From the NCBI RefSeq assembly GCF_000521785.1, contig NZ_JALZ01000005.1, forward strand, positions 158,376 to 222,375: DNA of 64,000 nt, in the 5' to 3' direction. Made by a program: the position numbers and the translations under genes. A model generated the notes under the pieces. It saw only the letters and a program-made list of their open reading frames with translations. It did no database searches and was not told the origin of the DNA. Below, piece by piece: positions 36,534 to 43,713 of this stretch (positions are counted from its first letter, which is position 1; every line of letters begins with the position of its first letter). This DNA comes from Roseivivax halodurans JCM 10272. Lineage in GTDB: Bacteria > Pseudomonadota > Alphaproteobacteria > Rhodobacterales > Rhodobacteraceae.

Positions 36534-37751
36534 TCACGAGAACGTCTTTCGCGGGTCGAACGCGTCGCGCACGCCCTCGAAGATGAACACGAGAAGCGAG
36601 AGCATGAAGGCGAAGACGAAGAAGGCGGTGAAGGCCAGCCACGGCGCCTGCAGGTTCTGCTTGGCCTGAAGCGTGAGCTCCCCGAGCGAGGGGGCGGAGG
36701 AGGGCAGGCCGAAGCCGAGGAAGTCGAGGCCCGCGAGCGTCGAGATCGTCCCCGTCACGATGAACGGCAGCATGGTGACCGTCGCGACCATCGCGTTCGG
36801 CAGCATGTGGCGGAACATGATCCGGCCGTTCGAGACGCCGAGCGCCTTGGCCGCGCGCACGTATTCGAGGTTGCGGGCGCGCAGGAACTCGGCCCGGACG
36901 ACGCCGACGAGGGCGATCCAGCCGAAGAGCACCATGAGGACCACCAGCAGCCAGAAACTTCGCCCGAGAATCGCGAAGAGGATGATGATGATGTAGAGCT
37001 GCGGGGTCGCGGCCCAGATCTCGATGATGCGCTGGAAGACGAGGTCGGTGACGCCCCCGAAGAAGCCCTGCACCGCGCCGGCGATGATCCCGATGACCGA
37101 GGAGAGGGCCGTCACCATGAGCGTGAAGAGGATCGACAGGCGGAAGCCGTAGATCACCCGCGCGAGCACGTCGCGCTTGGTGTCGTCGGTGCCGAGGAGG
37201 TTCTGCCCGTTGGGGGCGAGGGGCGCCGCGCCGGGGCGGTCGACGGTGGTGTTGTAGGAATAGGGGATCGGCGGCCAGATCATCCAGCCCTTCTCGAAAT
37301 CCGGATCCTCGATGCTGCTCTCGCGCGCCGCCGCGATGAGGCCGTCGGGGTCGTCGAAACAGTCGATGAGGCCGCCGGTCTCGATCAGGCAGCGCACCTC
37401 GGGGTCGCGGTAGGCGGCCTCGGTGCGGAAATCGCCGCCGAAATCGGTCTCTGCGTAGAAGTCGAAGATCGGCATCCGGTATTCCCCGCGGTAGTTCACG
37501 AGGATCGGCTTGTCGTTGGCGATGAACTCCGCGAACAGCGACAGCACGAAGAGCACGCCGAAGATCCACAGCGACCAGAAGGCGCGGCGGTTGCGGGTGA
37601 AGTTGCGCCAGCGGCGCTTGTTGAGCGGCGAGAGCGCGAAGCGGCCGCGCGGCGGCTCGGGCGCGACGGACTTGCCCGGCATCGGCTGGGAGATCACGTC
37701 GGGCCGGCCGGTGGCCGGTCCGTGCTCGTGGGGTTCGGGATTGGCGGCCAT
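36534..37751 (-). CDS. yejE: peptide ABC transporter permease (YejE-like)
   Basis: A 405-residue permease of the oligopeptide (DppC/OppC) family. It has a cytosolic N-terminus of about 50 residues with a LNKRRWRNFTRNRRA stretch, the first helix about 57-75, a large periplasmic insertion (about 80-190) holding the single-Cys pairs characteristic of YejE-like proteins, and then the conserved LGTDDTKRDVLARVIYG segment and EAA loop ARAKALGVSNGRIMFRHMLPN. The C-terminus ends DPRKTFS. It follows yejB by 3 bp (37755) and precedes yejF by 100 bp. It is one of two pore subunits. Confidence 0.92.
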   Translation of the reverse strand: MAANPEPHEHGPATGRPDVISQPMPGKSVAPEPPRGRFALSPLNKRRWRNFTRNRRAFWSLWIFGVLFVLSLFAEFIANDKPILVNYRGEYRMPIFDFYAETDFGGDFRTEAAYRDPEVRCLIETGGLIDCFDDPDGLIAAARESSIEDPDFEKGWMIWPPIPYSYNTTVDRPGAAPLAPNGQNLLGTDDTKRDVLARVIYGFRLSILFTLMVTALSSVIGIIAGAVQGFFGGVTDLVFQRIIEIWAATPQLYIIIILFAILGRSFWLLVVLMVLFGWIALVGVVRAEFLRARNLEYVRAAKALGVSNGRIMFRHMLPNAMVATVTMLPFIVTGTISTLAGLDFLGFGLPSSAPSLGELTLQAKQNLQAPWLAFTAFFVFAFMLSLLVFIFEGVRDAFDPRKTFS

Positions 37752-37754
37752 GGC

Positions 37755-38849
37755 TCAGCCCTCCCGCTTTTCGAAGTCGATGCGGGGATCGACGATGACG
37801 TACATGAGGTCGGACAGGATGTTCACCAGAAGGCCGATCAGGCCGAAGAGGTAGAGCGTGCCGAACACGACCGGGTAGTCGCGCTGCACCGCGGCCTCGA
37901 AGCCGAGCCGGCCGAGCCCGTCGAGCGAGAAGATCGTCTCGATGATGAGGGAGCCGGTGAAGAACACGCCGATGAAGACCGCCGGGAAGCCCGCGATGAT
38001 GATCAGCATCGCGTTGCGGAAGACGTGGCCGTAGAGCACGCGGCTTTCGGCGAGGCCCTTTGCGCGGGCGGTGATGACGTACTGCTTCTTGATCTCGTCG
38101 AGGAAGCTGTTCTTGGTCAGCAGCGTCAGCGTCGCGAAGGCGGCGATGGTCGAGGCGGTGACCGGCAGGGCGATGTGCCAGAAGTAGTCGGCGATCTTGC
38201 CGAGCAGCGAGAGGCTCTCGAAATTGTCCGAGGTCAGGCCCCTTAGCGGGAAGATCTGGAAGTAGGACCCGCCCGCGAAGAGCACCAGCAGCATGATCGC
38301 GAAGAGGAAGCCCGGAATGGCGTAGGCGACGATGACGAGCGCCGAGGTCCAGGTGTCGAACTTGGAGCCGTCATGCACCGCCTTGCGGATGCCGAGAGGG
38401 ATCGACACGAGATAGGCGATCACCGTCGACCAGAGGCCGAGCGAGATCGAGACCGGCATCTTCTCGAGGATCAGGGCGGTCACGTCGATGGAGCGGAAGT
38501 AGCTCTCTCCGAAATCGAAGCGGGCGTAGTTCCAGACCATGTTGAGGAACCGCTCGAGCGGCGGCTTGTCGAAGCCGAACTCGCGCTCGAGCTGCTCGAT
38601 GAATTCGGGCGGCAGGCCCTGCGCCCCCGGATACTGGCTGTCGCCGGGGCCGAGGAGCTCGGTGTTCGCCACGTCCTGACCCTGGCCGCCGGCGAAGCCG
38701 CCGAAGACGTCGCCCTGGCCCTGGACGTTGGCGATGACCTGCTCGATCGGCCCGCCGGGCACGAACTGCGTGAGGATGAAGTTCACCACCATGATCCCGA
38801 GAAGGGTCGGGATGATGAGCAGGAGCCTGCGGAGGATATAGGATGCCAT
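37755..38849 (-). CDS. yejB: peptide ABC transporter permease (YejB-like)
   Basis: A 364-residue DppB/OppB-type membrane permease with six or so helices, starting [20 protein letters not shown]. Conserved segments are [10 protein letters not shown] near 30, [21 protein letters not shown] near 115-135, and the EAA loop [23 protein letters not shown] near 255-277. The 50-residue loop rich in glycine ([17 protein letters not shown]) near 43-59 matches the extra loop in YejB proteins. It lies between the binding-protein gene and yejE. Confidence 0.92.
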   Translation of the reverse strand: MASYILRRLLLIIPTLLGIMVVNFILTQFVPGGPIEQVIANVQGQGDVFGGFAGGQGQDVANTELLGPGDSQYPGAQGLPPEFIEQLEREFGFDKPPLERFLNMVWNYARFDFGESYFRSIDVTALILEKMPVSISLGLWSTVIAYLVSIPLGIRKAVHDGSKFDTWTSALVIVAYAIPGFLFAIMLLVLFAGGSYFQIFPLRGLTSDNFESLSLLGKIADYFWHIALPVTASTIAAFATLTLLTKNSFLDEIKKQYVITARAKGLAESRVLYGHVFRNAMLIIIAGFPAVFIGVFFTGSLIIETIFSLDGLGRLGFEAAVQRDYPVVFGTLYLFGLIGLLVNILSDLMYVIVDPRIDFEKREG

Positions 38850-38858
38850 GAAGGGCGA

Positions 38859-40850
38859 TTACCTCAGAGCGCCGTCTGCACGCAATTCGTTCGCGACATC
38901 CTGATCGATCCACCAGAAGTCGAGGACGCCGACGGCGTAGGGCGGCATCTCCTCGGGGTGCTGGAGGTGCCGGTAATAGGCGACGCGGCTGACGTCTGAA
39001 TAGTGCATCGGGATCTGGAAACGCTCCCAGCGCAGGGCGCGGTCGAGGGCCATCATCGCGGCGTCCTCTTCCTCCTGGCTTTCGCTTTCGAGGGCGACCT
39101 CGATCAGCGCGTCGACCAGCGGGCTGGCGAGGCCGGCGGGGTTGAAGAGGGAGAATTCCGCGGCCTCGGAGCCGTACATCTGCCGCAGCCCGGTGCCCGC
39201 GCCGGTGAGGGCGGCGTAGCTGTCGTAGATCATGTCGTAGTCGCGCTCGCGCGTCCGCAGCGAGTATTGCGAGGGGTCCATGTTCTCGATCTGCGCCTCG
39301 ATCCCGAGGGCCGAGAGGTTCTCGGCGAAGGTCTCGTGGATCGACTGCACGGTGGGATCGGAGTTCGACGCGAGCGGGATGCGCAGGGTCAGCGTCTCGC
39401 CGGCCTCGTTGCGGCGCACGCCGTCGTCGCCGACGGTCCAGCCGGCCTCTTCGAGCAGGCGGCCGGCCGTACGGATGTTGCCGCGGTCGGTCAGGCGGTC
39501 CTCGCTCGAGGTATGGGGCATGATCGCGGGCTCGGTCAGCATCTCTTCGGGGACGGTGTCGCCGAGCGATTGCAGGATCTCGAGCTCGCGGCCCTCGGGC
39601 ACGCCGGTCGCCTGGAGGTCGGTGTCCTGCGCGAAGGAGGCGCGCTGCTCGTAGAGGCCGTATTGCAGCGAGGCGTTGGTCCATTCGAAATTGTAGGCGA
39701 GGGTGATCGCCTCGCGGACGCGGCGGTCCTGCAGTTTATCGACCCCGAGGTTGAAGACGAAGCCGGTGGCCGCGGGCGGATTGCCGTCGGGGATCTCTTC
39801 CATGATCACGTCGCCGCGGGTGACCGCGGGGAAGTCGTAGGCGGTGGCCCAGAGGCGCGAGGAGCTTTCGGTGCGGTAGGAGATGGTGCCGGCCTTGAAC
39901 GCCTCGAAGGCGGCGGTGGTGTCGCCGAAGAACTCGACCCGGATGGTGTCGTAGTTGTGGCGGCCCTTGTTGATCGGCAGGTCGGCGCCCCAGTAATCGG
40001 GATTGCGCTTGAGCACGATGCGGCGGTTCGGAACCACGTCGTCGATCAGCCACGGGCCGGAGCCCGGGGGCGTTTCGAGCCGGCTCTCGTCGAGCCGCGC
40101 GCCGGTATCGTCGAACCATTTCTTCTGGAAGACGGGCGTTCCGCCGACCTGGTCGACGAGGCTGCGGCGCGAGACGCCCTCGGCGAAGTCGAAGCGGACG
40201 GTGTGCTCGTCGATCACCTCGGCATTGGGCACGCGCTCCTTCACCGCGCTCGAATAGGAGGGCAGGCCCTGTTCGAGAAAGAGGTTGTGGGTGAAGACCA
40301 CGTCCTCGGCGGTCACCGGGGTGCCGTCCGAGAATTTGGCTTCGGGGCGGAGGTGGAAGATCGCGTAGGTCTTGCCCTCGTCGTATTCGACGCTCTCGGC
40401 GAGCAGGCCGTAGGCGCCCTCGCGGTCGTCGGCGGGCAGGGTCTCGTTCGAGACGCTGTCGGCGAAGAGGCTCTCGTAGGGGAAGATCGAGTAGATGTAG
40501 GCCCGGCCCTGACGCGCGTAGGGGTTCATGGAGTCGAAGGTGCCGGTGGTGGCGATCACGAGCTCGCCGCCTTTCGGGGCGTCGGGATTGACGTAGCTCA
40601 GCTGGTCGAAGTCGGAGGGGTACTTGAGGTTGCCGAAATAGGCATAGCCGTGGGAGCGGATGACGCCGTCCGTGGCGGCCGTCTCGGCGGTCTCGTCGGA
40701 CACGCTGGCTTCCTGTGCCTCGACCTGCGTCGCGGCGAGGGCGAGGCCGAGCGCCAGGAGGCTCGCCGAGGCGAGGCGGAGGGCGAGGGGCAAGGTCGCG
40801 GCGCGGCTCAGGTCGCGCGCCGCGGCGCGGTCGTGTCGGGTGATCGGCAT
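38859..40850 (-). CDS. yejA: peptide ABC transporter substrate-binding protein (YejA-like)
   Basis: A 663-residue periplasmic family-5 binding protein. Residues about 1-46 form a long signal peptide ending TQVEAQEA. The mature protein contains HGYAYFGNLKYPSDFDQLSYVNPDAPKGGEL, a start diagnostic of the YejA/MppA-type branch, then YIYSIFPYESLFADS and SDGTPVTAEDVVFT, and the family core ends FQIPMHYSDVSRV. The length suits binding of long peptides. The ATG at 40850 has GGAGCTTTCC upstream. It is the first gene of the minus-strand transporter operon. Confidence 0.93.
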   Translation of the reverse strand: MPITRHDRAAARDLSRAATLPLALRLASASLLALGLALAATQVEAQEASVSDETAETAATDGVIRSHGYAYFGNLKYPSDFDQLSYVNPDAPKGGELVIATTGTFDSMNPYARQGRAYIYSIFPYESLFADSVSNETLPADDREGAYGLLAESVEYDEGKTYAIFHLRPEAKFSDGTPVTAEDVVFTHNLFLEQGLPSYSSAVKERVPNAEVIDEHTVRFDFAEGVSRRSLVDQVGGTPVFQKKWFDDTGARLDESRLETPPGSGPWLIDDVVPNRRIVLKRNPDYWGADLPINKGRHNYDTIRVEFFGDTTAAFEAFKAGTISYRTESSSRLWATAYDFPAVTRGDVIMEEIPDGNPPAATGFVFNLGVDKLQDRRVREAITLAYNFEWTNASLQYGLYEQRASFAQDTDLQATGVPEGRELEILQSLGDTVPEEMLTEPAIMPHTSSEDRLTDRGNIRTAGRLLEEAGWTVGDDGVRRNEAGETLTLRIPLASNSDPTVQSIHETFAENLSALGIEAQIENMDPSQYSLRTRERDYDMIYDSYAALTGAGTGLRQMYGSEAAEFSLFNPAGLASPLVDALIEVALESESQEEEDAAMMALDRALRWERFQIPMHYSDVSRVAYYRHLQHPEEMPPYAVGVLDFWWIDQDVANELRADGALR

Positions 40851-40984
40851 GGAAAGCTCCCCTCCGGCTTGTGTCCGCCAGTCCTGCTGGGCTGGATGGT
40901 AAGGTAAATGGGGCGTTGCGCCACGATCAAGTTGCAAGGCTGTTATCTGGCGTCAGGGTCACATCTTCGCGGCCCGAACGGAAA

Positions 40985-41012
40985 CGGCCGCCGCCCTTGC
41001 AGGCGACGGCCG
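40985..41012 (-). terminator. possible terminator after the di-haem cytochrome gene
   Basis: On the minus strand CGGCCGTCGCC-TGCAAG-GGCGGCGGCCG forms an eleven-pair stem with one mismatch, then TTTCCG. The stem begins 33 bp downstream of the cytochrome stop codon (41046). Confidence 0.6.
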
Positions 41013-41045
41013 GTCCGAAACGTGGTTGCCATGCGGCTGTCGGGA

Positions 41046-42287
41046 TCACTGCCCGCCGAGCGACTGCAGGTAGGCGATGAGGTTGGCGCGATCCTCTTCG
41101 CTGCGCAGGCCGGCAAAGCTCATCTTGGTGCCCGGAGCCCATTCGCGCGGGTTCTCGAGGAAGGCGAAGAGGTTGTCGACGGTCCAGACGTCGGCCTGCT
41201 CGGAGAGCGCGCCGGAATAGTTGAAGCCCTCGACCGAGCCGACCTCGCGGTCCACGACGCCGTCGAGATGCGGGCCGACGCCGTTCGTGCCGTTCACCTG
41301 ATGGCAGGCGCGGCAGCGGTTGAAGACGCTCTCGCCGGCGGAGGCGTCGGCGCTCGCGATCATCGCGGCAACTTCGGAGCCGCCACCCGAGCCGCCCTCG
41401 GCCGCCTCGCCGCCCTCGGCGGAGGAGGCGTCTGCGGACTGGCTCTCGCCTTCGCCCTCGGCGGGGGCTTCTGCGGCTTGGCCTTCGCCCTCGGCGGAGG
41501 ACTGCTCTTCGGCAGGCGCTTCCTCGCTGGAGGCAGCCTCGCCGGAGGATTGATCCTCGGCTGCGGCCTGGCCGGAGGCGTCGCCGCCGGATGCCGCGTC
41601 GCCTTCGGCTGCTGCCTGCTCGGAGCCTTCGCCTTCGGCAGCTGCCTCGCCTTCCGCCGCGGCCTGGTCGCCGCCTTCGCCTTCGGCGGCCGCTTCGTCA
41701 CCGCCTTCACCTTCGGCCGCGGCCTGGTCGCCGCCGCCTTCGGCCGGCGCTTCGACCTGCGCGTTGCCATCGAAGGTGTTGAGGTAAGCGATCAGGTTCA
41801 CGCGGTCCTCGGGGCTGCTGAGGCCGGAATAGCTCATCGACGTGCCCGAGGCGTAGCCCTGCGGGTTCTCGAGGAAGTGGAAGAGGTTCTCGGCGGTCCA
41901 GACGTCGGCCGCCTCGCTCAGCGCGCCCGAATAGCTGCCATAGCCGTCCGCCGCACCGACCTCGCGACCGACGACGCCGTAGAGGTACGGGCCGACCGCG
42001 TTGGCGCCCTCTTCGAGCTGGTGGCAGGCGCGGCACTGGTTGAAGACGCGCTCGCCGGCGGCTTCGTCGCGGGACTGCCAGAGAGTCGCGAAGTCGGCGG
42101 GTGCCTCTTCTTCGCCCTCGCCTTCGCCTTCGTCGGTCTCGATGACCCAGGCAGCCTCGTGCTCTTCGCCATGGCCCGATCCGCCCACATGGTAGATCGT
42201 CTCGGCGACCCAGCCGCCGAGGAGAAAGACCAGGAGGGCGCCGCAAAAGCCGCCGACCACCTTCGTGAGCGTCATCGTGTCAAACAT
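41046..42287 (-). CDS. membrane-anchored di-haem cytochrome c with acidic repeat linker
   Basis: A 413-residue c-type cytochrome. An N-terminal helix (residues 8-31, TKVVGGFCGALLVFLLGGWVAET) anchors it, as in the CycM/cytochrome c552 group that carries electrons to oxidases. Two haem sites are present: CRACH at 85-89 with candidate ligand Met151, and CRACH at 325-329 with candidate ligand Met389. The two domains (about 66-172 and 305-413) are very similar (VWTAENLFHFLENP against VWTVDNLFAFLENP), so the gene arose by internal duplication. They are separated by roughly 130 residues almost wholly of Ala, Glu, Gly, Gln, Ser and Asp. I infer a flexible tether; single-haem CycM is the usual form. 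Confidence 0.88.
   Translation of the reverse strand: MFDTMTLTKVVGGFCGALLVFLLGGWVAETIYHVGGSGHGEEHEAAWVIETDEGEGEGEEEAPADFATLWQSRDEAAGERVFNQCRACHQLEEGANAVGPYLYGVVGREVGAADGYGSYSGALSEAADVWTAENLFHFLENPQGYASGTSMSYSGLSSPEDRVNLIAYLNTFDGNAQVEAPAEGGGDQAAAEGEGGDEAAAEGEGGDQAAAEGEAAAEGEGSEQAAAEGDAASGGDASGQAAAEDQSSGEAASSEEAPAEEQSSAEGEGQAAEAPAEGEGESQSADASSAEGGEAAEGGSGGGSEVAAMIASADASAGESVFNRCRACHQVNGTNGVGPHLDGVVDREVGSVEGFNYSGALSEQADVWTVDNLFAFLENPREWAPGTKMSFAGLRSEEDRANLIAYLQSLGGQ
41376..41765 (-). repeat. low-complexity repeat coding the cytochrome linker
   Basis: The DNA encoding residues 175-304 has short, imperfect direct repeats. At protein level the units EGGGDQAAA, EGEGGDEAAA and EGEGGDQAAA follow each other near residues 183-212, with a looser AEGE/SSEEAP pattern to 300. 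Copy number is the kind of feature that can vary between strains. Confidence 0.8.
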
Positions 42288-42326
42288 CGGTCGCGTATCC
42301 GTCTCGAGGGTCTCGTTCGGGCAGTT

Positions 42327-42366
42327 GCCTACTGGTTCCCTTGCCCTCTGGCAAGGTGTAGTAGGC
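42327..42366. promoter_or_regulatory. 40-nt two-part hairpin between cytochrome and pheA genes
   Basis: An outer stem GCCTACT (42327-42333) with AGTAGGC (42360-42366) encloses an inner stem CCTTGCC (42339-42345) with GGCAAGG (42350-42356) and a four-base loop. The internal bulges are five and three bases. It lies 68 bp ahead of the pheA start and 40 bp ahead of the cytochrome start, without a T-run on either strand, so it is more likely a leader structure or operator than a terminator. Confidence 0.55.
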
Positions 42367-42433
42367 GCGACCAAACGCCCGTAGCGGCGCCCAAGTGACG
42401 CGCCCGTGCGGCGCCCTGTGACGGAAGACCATA

Positions 42434-43273
42434 ATGACCGACCGCCCCCGCATCGCGTTCCAGGGAGAGCCGGGCGCCTATTCCGACGAGGCCTGCAGGG
42501 CCGCGCGCCCCGATCACGCGCCGCTCGCCTGCGCCAATTTCGAGGACGCGATCGCCGCGGTGCGGTCGGGAGACGCGGCGCTGGCGATGCTACCGGTGGA
42601 GAACTCGACCTACGGCCGCGTTGCGGACATCCACCGTCTTCTGCCGCAAAGCGGGCTGCATATCGTGGACGAGGCCTTCGTGCGTGTGCACATCAACCTG
42701 CTCGGCGTGAAGGGGGCAAAGGTCGAGGACGTGCGCGAGGCGCATTCGCATCTCGTCCTGCTGCCGCAATGCGGCGGCTATCTGCGCAAGCACGGGATCA
42801 CCGGGCATGTGAGCCCCGACAATGCGCGCGCGGCCCGAGAGGTCGCCGAGCGTGGCGATCCCACCCATGCGGCGCTCGCCTCTGAGCTCGCCGCCGAGAT
42901 CTACGGGCTCGAGGTGCTGGCGCGGCACATCGAGGACCACCAGACCAACACGACGCGGTTCCTCGTGATGTCGCCGCAGGCGGACATGACTCGCCGGGGC
43001 ACGCACGGGATGCTGACGAGCTTCGTCTTCGAGGTGCGCAACATTCCCGCGGCGCTCTACAAGGCGATGGGCGGGTTCGCGACGAACGGCGTCAACATGA
43101 CCAAGCTCGAAAGCTACATGGTCGACGGCTCGTTCACCGCGACGCAGTTCTACGCCGATATCGAGGGGCATCCCGAGGATGCGAACGTGCGGCGGGCGCT
43201 CGAGGAGCTGGGCTATTTCACCCACAAGCTCGAGATTCTCGGGACCTATCCGCGCGATCCCGCCCGCGACTGA
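42434..43273 (+). CDS. pheA: prephenate dehydratase
   Basis: A 279-residue monofunctional prephenate dehydratase that converts prephenate to phenylpyruvate in phenylalanine biosynthesis. The catalytic domain opens RIAFQGEPGAYSDEA and includes PVENSTYGRV, LPQCGGYLRKH and the TRF motif in NTTRFLVM near 175. The C-terminal ACT domain has LTSFVFEVRNIPAALYKAMGGFATNGVNMTKLES; the usual ESRP phenylalanine-binding motif reads ESYM here, a form I also associate with alphaproteobacterial dehydratases. The ATG at 42434 is used; a hairpin lies upstream. The last 28 bases overlap the convergent DUF3253 gene. Confidence 0.94.
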   Translation: MTDRPRIAFQGEPGAYSDEACRAARPDHAPLACANFEDAIAAVRSGDAALAMLPVENSTYGRVADIHRLLPQSGLHIVDEAFVRVHINLLGVKGAKVEDVREAHSHLVLLPQCGGYLRKHGITGHVSPDNARAAREVAERGDPTHAALASELAAEIYGLEVLARHIEDHQTNTTRFLVMSPQADMTRRGTHGMLTSFVFEVRNIPAALYKAMGGFATNGVNMTKLESYMVDGSFTATQFYADIEGHPEDANVRRALEELGYFTHKLEILGTYPRDPARD

Positions 43274-43503
43274 TCGAGGGAGAGGCGGATCGGGCCGCGC
43301 GCCCGGCGCGGATCGACCGGCTTGCCCTTCTGGGTCGCTTCGAGGGGGAGCGCCGCGGCGATGCGCCGCAGCTCCGGCATGAGGGGACGCCAGTCATCCG
43401 CAAGCCTGCGCGCGACTTCCGAAGGACAGAACGTCTTGCCCGTCCCGCGCGCCTCGGCCAGCGCCATCAGCGCCTCCGCCATCTGATCGTCCGTCACCGC
43501 CAT
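43246..43503 (-). CDS. DUF3253 protein
   Basis: An 85-residue protein matching DUF3253: TDDQMAEALMALAEARGTGKTFCPSEVARRL, the WRPLMPELRRIAAAL helix and the ATQKGKPVDPRRARGPIRL end. The fold is a small winged helix and the function is unknown. It lies on the minus strand, convergent with pheA and overlapping its last codons (43246-43273), so the two stops cannot both be used by long transcripts without overlap. The C-terminus after RLSLDQ is variable. The SRP RNA follows upstream at 43574-43670. Confidence 0.85.
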   Translation of the reverse strand: MAVTDDQMAEALMALAEARGTGKTFCPSEVARRLADDWRPLMPELRRIAAALPLEATQKGKPVDPRRARGPIRLSLDQSRAGSRG

Positions 43504-43573
43504 CGTCCCGCGAGATAGGGCGTCGGCCGATATGCGGCGAGCGCTCGGGGAGTTCTGGCGGCTGCGGGGAGGG

Positions 43574-43670
43574 GTGAGAGGCTGGAAAGCGACCCAAGCG
43601 GGTCTCGTTACGGCTGCTTCCTTCCGGACCTGACCGGGTTGGCGAGGTGCTTGCCCGCACCAACCTCTCG
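43574..43670 (-). ncRNA. ffs: signal recognition particle RNA (4.5S)
   Basis: A bacterial small SRP RNA of about 97 nt on the minus strand. The universally conserved core GGTCAGGTCCGGAAGGAAGC, then AGCC, is present at 43611-43635. The 5' GAGAGGTTGG pairs with the 3' CCAGCCTCTC to close the hairpin. A matching promoter lies immediately upstream (43677-43705). It partners Ffh in co-translational targeting. The exact 3' end is uncertain by a few bases. Confidence 0.92.
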
Positions 43671-43676
43671 ATCGCC

Positions 43677-43705
43677 TACCTAGTCGCGGCGCGGCGGATT
43701 CGCAA
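43677..43705 (-). promoter_or_regulatory. SRP RNA promoter
   Basis: On the minus strand TTGCGA at 43700-43705 and TAGGTA at 43677-43682 are separated by exactly 17 bp, and the RNA 5' end (43670) is seven bases downstream. It is a near-consensus housekeeping promoter. Confidence 0.6.
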
Positions 43706-43713
43706 CCCGTGGG

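Noticed and set aside
41376..41765. Direct repeats that might have been a CRISPR-like or minisatellite array
   Set aside because: The units are short, imperfect and in frame with a coding region. There are no constant spacers, so they encode the cytochrome linker.
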